Source: Neisseria weixii (GTDB lineage Bacteria; Pseudomonadota; Gammaproteobacteria; Burkholderiales; Neisseriaceae). From it: a DNA stretch of 64,000 nt. Position numbers and translations under genes: made by a program. Location: contig NZ_CP023429.1 of NCBI RefSeq assembly GCF_002327085.1, forward strand, positions 1,178,001-1,242,000, in the 5' to 3' direction. The notes under the pieces were generated by a model that worked only from the letters and a program-made list of their open reading frames with translations, had not been told where the DNA came from and did not search any database. Below, piece after piece: positions 61,333 to 64,000 of this stretch. The stretch's first letter is position 1. The number at the start of each line of letters is the position of its first letter.

Positions 61333-61947
61333 TTACAACAAACCTTGCGTTTCCAATGCCTTTTGCACACCTTCATCGGCTTCTACGCGCTGATAAAAGC
61401 CTTCAAGCTTATTCAAGTGGTTCAAATCGATATTAAATGCCTTCGCCCAACGCAGCAACACATACACGTACACATCGGCCATGCTTAATTCACCGATCAA
61501 GTAATCCTGGTTTTGCAGGGCTTCGTTAACCAAGCCGAAATAATCGCTCACTTGCAACATTGCACGTGCACGGATTTGCGCACCTTCGCCCTCGCCTTCG
61601 ATAAAACGGTTGGGGTAGAACACATAAGCAAATGCCGAATGAAAATCGGCATTGGCAAACGCCAACCATTGACGCGCTTTAGCCTGTTGGCGCACACCAC
61701 CTTTGCCAAACAGCTTGACTTCGGGATATTGCGTGTCAATGAAATCCAAAATCGCCATATTCTGCGTCAGCGTCCAATCACCGTCTTGCAAAACCGGGAC
61801 AGAGCCTAAGGGATTCAAGGCCAAAAACTCCGGCGTTTTCAATTCATCATGCGCCATTTTCACCGCTTCAAAATCGGCTTTCACCCATTCCAAAGCCACG
61901 TGCGGTACCAATGAGCAAGCTCCCGGCATATAGTAAAGTTTTAACAT
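61333..61947 (-). CDS. Glutathione S-transferase (bacterial beta-like)
   Basis: A 204-residue GST. The N-terminal thioredoxin domain MLKLYYMPGACSLVPHVALE carries the Cys-10-type residue of beta-class enzymes, and NPLGSVPVLQDGDWTLTQNMAI gives the glutathione-binding Pro and Gln-Asn. The C-terminal helical domain has LSMADVYVYVLL (N-capping Ser-x-x-Asp). It likely detoxifies electrophiles in the cytoplasm. Substrate unknown. It stands alone. Confidence 0.92.
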   Translation of the reverse strand: MLKLYYMPGACSLVPHVALEWVKADFEAVKMAHDELKTPEFLALNPLGSVPVLQDGDWTLTQNMAILDFIDTQYPEVKLFGKGGVRQQAKARQWLAFANADFHSAFAYVFYPNRFIEGEGEGAQIRARAMLQVSDYFGLVNEALQNQDYLIGELSMADVYVYVLLRWAKAFNIDLNHLNKLEGFYQRVEADEGVQKALETQGLL

Positions 61948-62058
61948 GTTTATCCTTTTGTGTATTGTGAAGTTTGTGTGTTATGAAGTTATTGTCCGTG
62001 ATTTCATTAAAACTGTCTGAAATCAGCATTTTATCAGAAACTTTCAGACGGCTTTAAG

Positions 62059-62259
62059 TTAATCGTCAGGGTGAAATCTGGCTGCCGCGCGCTCACGCGC
62101 AACCGTGTCTTTATCTTTTAAAGTTGTACCTAAGCCCAGCTTTTTTTCATAATCGGATGGCGGTGTATCATCGTCTTCCATTCCGAATGCGCTGGCGTTG
62201 ACCCAAAGCGACAGCAGCCCGGCCGCCGCCGCTAAAAAACCGATAATATACCAAAACAT
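62059..62259 (-). CDS. Small single-helix membrane protein
   Basis: A 66-residue protein: MFWYIIGFLAAAAGLLSLWV is a membrane helix with a short periplasmic N-terminus, followed by a charged tail (NASAFGMEDDDTPP and KDKDTVARERAAARFH). It has no known family. The GAAAGGAAAGAG ribosome site is strong, which supports it as a real gene. Confidence 0.7.
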   Translation of the reverse strand: MFWYIIGFLAAAAGLLSLWVNASAFGMEDDDTPPSDYEKKLGLGTTLKDKDTVARERAAARFHPDD

Positions 62260-62389
62260 ATCTCTTTCCTTTCGCCATGCTCAACCAGCGCGGCTTTTTG
62301 TTATGTGGGATAACTGTATCATATTCCGAGAAAAGGATAAATTGTTCTTACTTAATACAATATTCAGCGGATTAAAGCGTTAAGAAACG

Positions 62390-62427
62390 AAAAGGCCGTC
62401 TGAAAACTATGTTTTCAGACGGCCTTA
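62390..62427. terminator. DUS-pair terminator
   Basis: AAAGGCCGTCTGAAAAC and GTTTTCAGACGGCCTT with a short loop, just downstream of the 48-residue gene on the minus strand. Confidence 0.82.
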
Positions 62428-62438
62428 ATCGCAATAAA

Positions 62439-62585
62439 TCAACCGCCACATGCACCGCAGCAACCGCCTTCGCTGTGGCCGCCGCGTTTTTCTTGATTAT
62501 CCAAAACCGGCAATTCCACTTCTTCTTTGGTTTCGGGTTGTTGATTCGGCAAATCGTTGACTTTGATTTTGTTTTCTTCGCTCAT
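62439..62585 (-). CDS. 48-residue protein with Cys/Gly-rich tail
   Basis: The small frame encodes MSEENKIKVNDLPNQQPETK, a middle part rich in Glu and Val, and the C-terminus GGHSEGGCCGACGG. The tail has three cysteines and a His that could bind a metal. Ribosome site and length are weak evidence. The unusual tail, low-complexity but not repetitive, and the DUS-pair terminator right after it support a real gene. Function unknown. Confidence 0.6.
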   Translation of the reverse strand: MSEENKIKVNDLPNQQPETKEEVELPVLDNQEKRGGHSEGGCCGACGG

Positions 62586-62671
62586 GGCTTCAATCTCGCT
62601 TTGGGGTTAAACTTCGGTCATCATAACATAACTTTTATATTCATCTTTTGACGCAACGCAAAAATAAAGAC

Positions 62672-62815
62672 TGAGCCCTTTGCAAAATCCCCATCTTTGG
62701 TAGATTTCTTCGTTGTACGCTGCTCAAAAAATTGCCTATCTTTATGATATGTCTGCGCTTTCTGTGCTGCTCTAACTTTGAACTGTACCAAAGATGGGGA
62801 TTTTGCAAAGGTTTC
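62672..62815. repeat. Copy E of dispersed ~140-bp palindromic repeat
   Basis: The best-preserved ends of the family: CCTTTGCAAAATCCCCATCT and AGATGGGGATTTTGCAAAGG are exact inverted repeats of 20 bp (a few more bases match). The inner segments are as in copies C and D. It occupies the gap between the 48-residue gene and the acyl-CoA dehydrogenase gene. Confidence 0.85.
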
Positions 62816-62848
62816 AGACCGTCTGTTTCAGACGGCCTCGTATATTTA

Positions 62849-64000
62849 TCAACAATATTCGCAATCCAAAATGTCTTTGCGGATATTCTTCAGCAAGAAT
62901 TCAGCAGCGCTGTCGGATTCGGTTTGAATGAACACAAATAATTTCGCCACCACTTTACCGATAAATACTTTCTTCAACGCACAGGCTTCGGCGATTTTGT
63001 AAGATGCCAAGAAATCGGCGATGTCTTGCGGCAGGCTTCTTTTATCCAGTTTCACCGACGTCAGGCGTTTGTCGCTGTTGAAGCGTTGCAGCAGGGTTTG
63101 CTCTTTATCGAGCTTGATGCCTGCTTCTTTTTCTTCAGCCGTGGCACGGTTAAATGCATCATAGATTTCGGCATACAGCATGTCGTTCGGCCCTTCAAAA
63201 ATGGTAAACGGACGGAAATCGATGGCGATATTGCTGGCCACATGCCCGCTCTCAAAGCCTTTGGCGCCAAGTAATTTTTGCAGCTTTTGCGCGGCTTCGT
63301 AAGTGTATTCAGTCGCCAAGGTCTTGATGATATTGGCTTCCATCACTTGATGGCTCACCGGCTGGTCAGGTGACACGCAATTGCAGGTAAAGCCGTACAA
63401 TACTTGCGACACTTCATAGCGGCGCTGAATTTCACGGCGCTCGAATTCGACAAACTTGATGTCGTTGCGCACATATTTTTGCGTGTTCGCAACGATATAT
63501 TCCATGATGCCGTGCGTCATGCCGACCAATTGCAGACGGCTGCGGATGAAAATATTCTGAAACGCACGCAAACTGGCGGCATCACTATCTGAAAGTTTCA
63601 CCACCAAATCGGCCGGGATAGTGCCGTCGATGCGGTTGATCGCATAACGCACCGCGCGCAAACCTTCCGACTTCAACACTTCGCAGCGGATGTATTCTTT
63701 CGGCACCAACAACAAATCGATGACTTTAGACAATTTGCCGTTTTTACGTTCTTTGGCCGCCACCAGCAGGAAATCGCTTTGCGAGTTGCCCTGCCAATAT
63801 TTGGCCGCTTTAACGTAAACGGTTTCATCATCGGCGTATTCGTAAAATGACTGCATTTCACGTGCAATCGCCGCGCCGGAGGTTTCCGGTTCGGTCACGC
63901 CCAAGCCGCCGCCCTCACCTTTGAAAATCAAGTCTAAACCAAGCTTGATTTGCGATTCGCTGCCGAATTCTTGCAAAGGCTGCAATACCAGTGCGCCTTC
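62849..64000 (-). CDS. Acyl-CoA dehydrogenase (C-terminal part, cut by window edge)
   Basis: The frame is open to the right window edge (384 codons). GEGGGLGVTEPETSGAA is the FAD-contacting segment, and LQLVGMTHGIMEYIVANTQK and TIFEGPNDMLYAEIYDAFNR (with the Glu-Gly-Pro-Asn motif) place it in the acyl-CoA dehydrogenase fold. The long C-terminal extension after the EGPNDM motif suggests a larger FadE-like member. Its start is outside the window, so operon and full length cannot be judged. It ends in a DUS-rich spot beside repeat copy E. Confidence 0.85.
   Translation of the reverse strand, partial: EGALVLQPLQEFGSESQIKLGLDLIFKGEGGGLGVTEPETSGAAIAREMQSFYEYADDETVYVKAAKYWQGNSQSDFLLVAAKERKNGKLSKVIDLLLVPKEYIRCEVLKSEGLRAVRYAINRIDGTIPADLVVKLSDSDAASLRAFQNIFIRSRLQLVGMTHGIMEYIVANTQKYVRNDIKFVEFERREIQRRYEVSQVLYGFTCNCVSPDQPVSHQVMEANIIKTLATEYTYEAAQKLQKLLGAKGFESGHVASNIAIDFRPFTIFEGPNDMLYAEIYDAFNRATAEEKEAGIKLDKEQTLLQRFNSDKRLTSVKLDKRSLPQDIADFLASYKIAEACALKKVFIGKVVAKLFVFIQTESDSAAEFLLKNIRKDILDCEYC

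Overview
The window is chromosomal DNA of a commensal-type Neisseria. The 10-base core of the neisserial DNA uptake sequence (GCCGTCTGAA) occurs dozens of times, mostly as the AG dialect (AGGCCGTCTGAA), often as head-to-head pairs that form terminators between genes. Gene content (FolE2, DsbD, Gcr, amylosucrase, trpG/trpD, cysTWA) and protein sequences also fit Neisseria. The AG dialect argues against the meningococcus/gonococcus group, which uses AT-DUS, and for a commensal lineage. The exact species cannot be read from this window.

Layout. 1-5 kb: partial fpr, a Cys/Met-metabolism PLP enzyme, folE2 and dsbD. 5-16 kb: an unusual two-DPPY DNA adenine methyltransferase, mfd, a membrane metallophosphoesterase, a DyP peroxidase and recB. 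16-24 kb: a YdcH-type protein, a nitroreductase-family gene, glyA, cysJ, a leader region with two short peptides and an attenuator-like hairpin in front of an unknown gene, a lipoprotein and trxB. 24-34 kb: gcr, amylosucrase, then a D-arabinitol catabolic cluster dalD-dalK-dalT. 34-44 kb: an ABC-F protein, small secreted or lipid-anchored proteins, trmB, a Sel1-repeat protein, a double-domain glycosyltransferase, dusC and a hemerythrin-like protein. 44-51 kb: a tRNA-Ser/Leu/Leu cluster, rnr, an EEP-family hydrolase, trpG and trpD. 51-64 kb: cysT-(palindromic element)-cysW-cysA, argD, carbonic anhydrase, adenine deaminase, tpx, bioB, a HAD phosphatase, a sirtuin, a GST and a partial acyl-CoA dehydrogenase.

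Working together: amylosucrase (sucrose to glucan plus fructose) lies directly upstream of genes that would import D-arabinitol, oxidise it to D-xylulose and phosphorylate it for the pentose phosphate pathway. Together they form a carbohydrate locus with long AT-rich control regions. The sulfur genes cysJ and cysTWA lie about 31 kb apart but share a 38-bp upstream element with identical internal spacing (34/38 identical), which looks like a common regulatory promoter.

Data quality: about twenty positions show an apparent loss of one base, nearly always in a short homopolymer, splitting genes such as metB, mfd, cysJ, rnr, trpD, argD, tpx and the sirtuin. Frame is usually restored by adding one base, and the downstream frame carries on the family sequence. 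I read these mainly as homopolymer undercalls in the assembly, and give such genes as whole CDSs with the break noted. Family assignments rest on my reading of motifs and remembered homologues; no database search was run.
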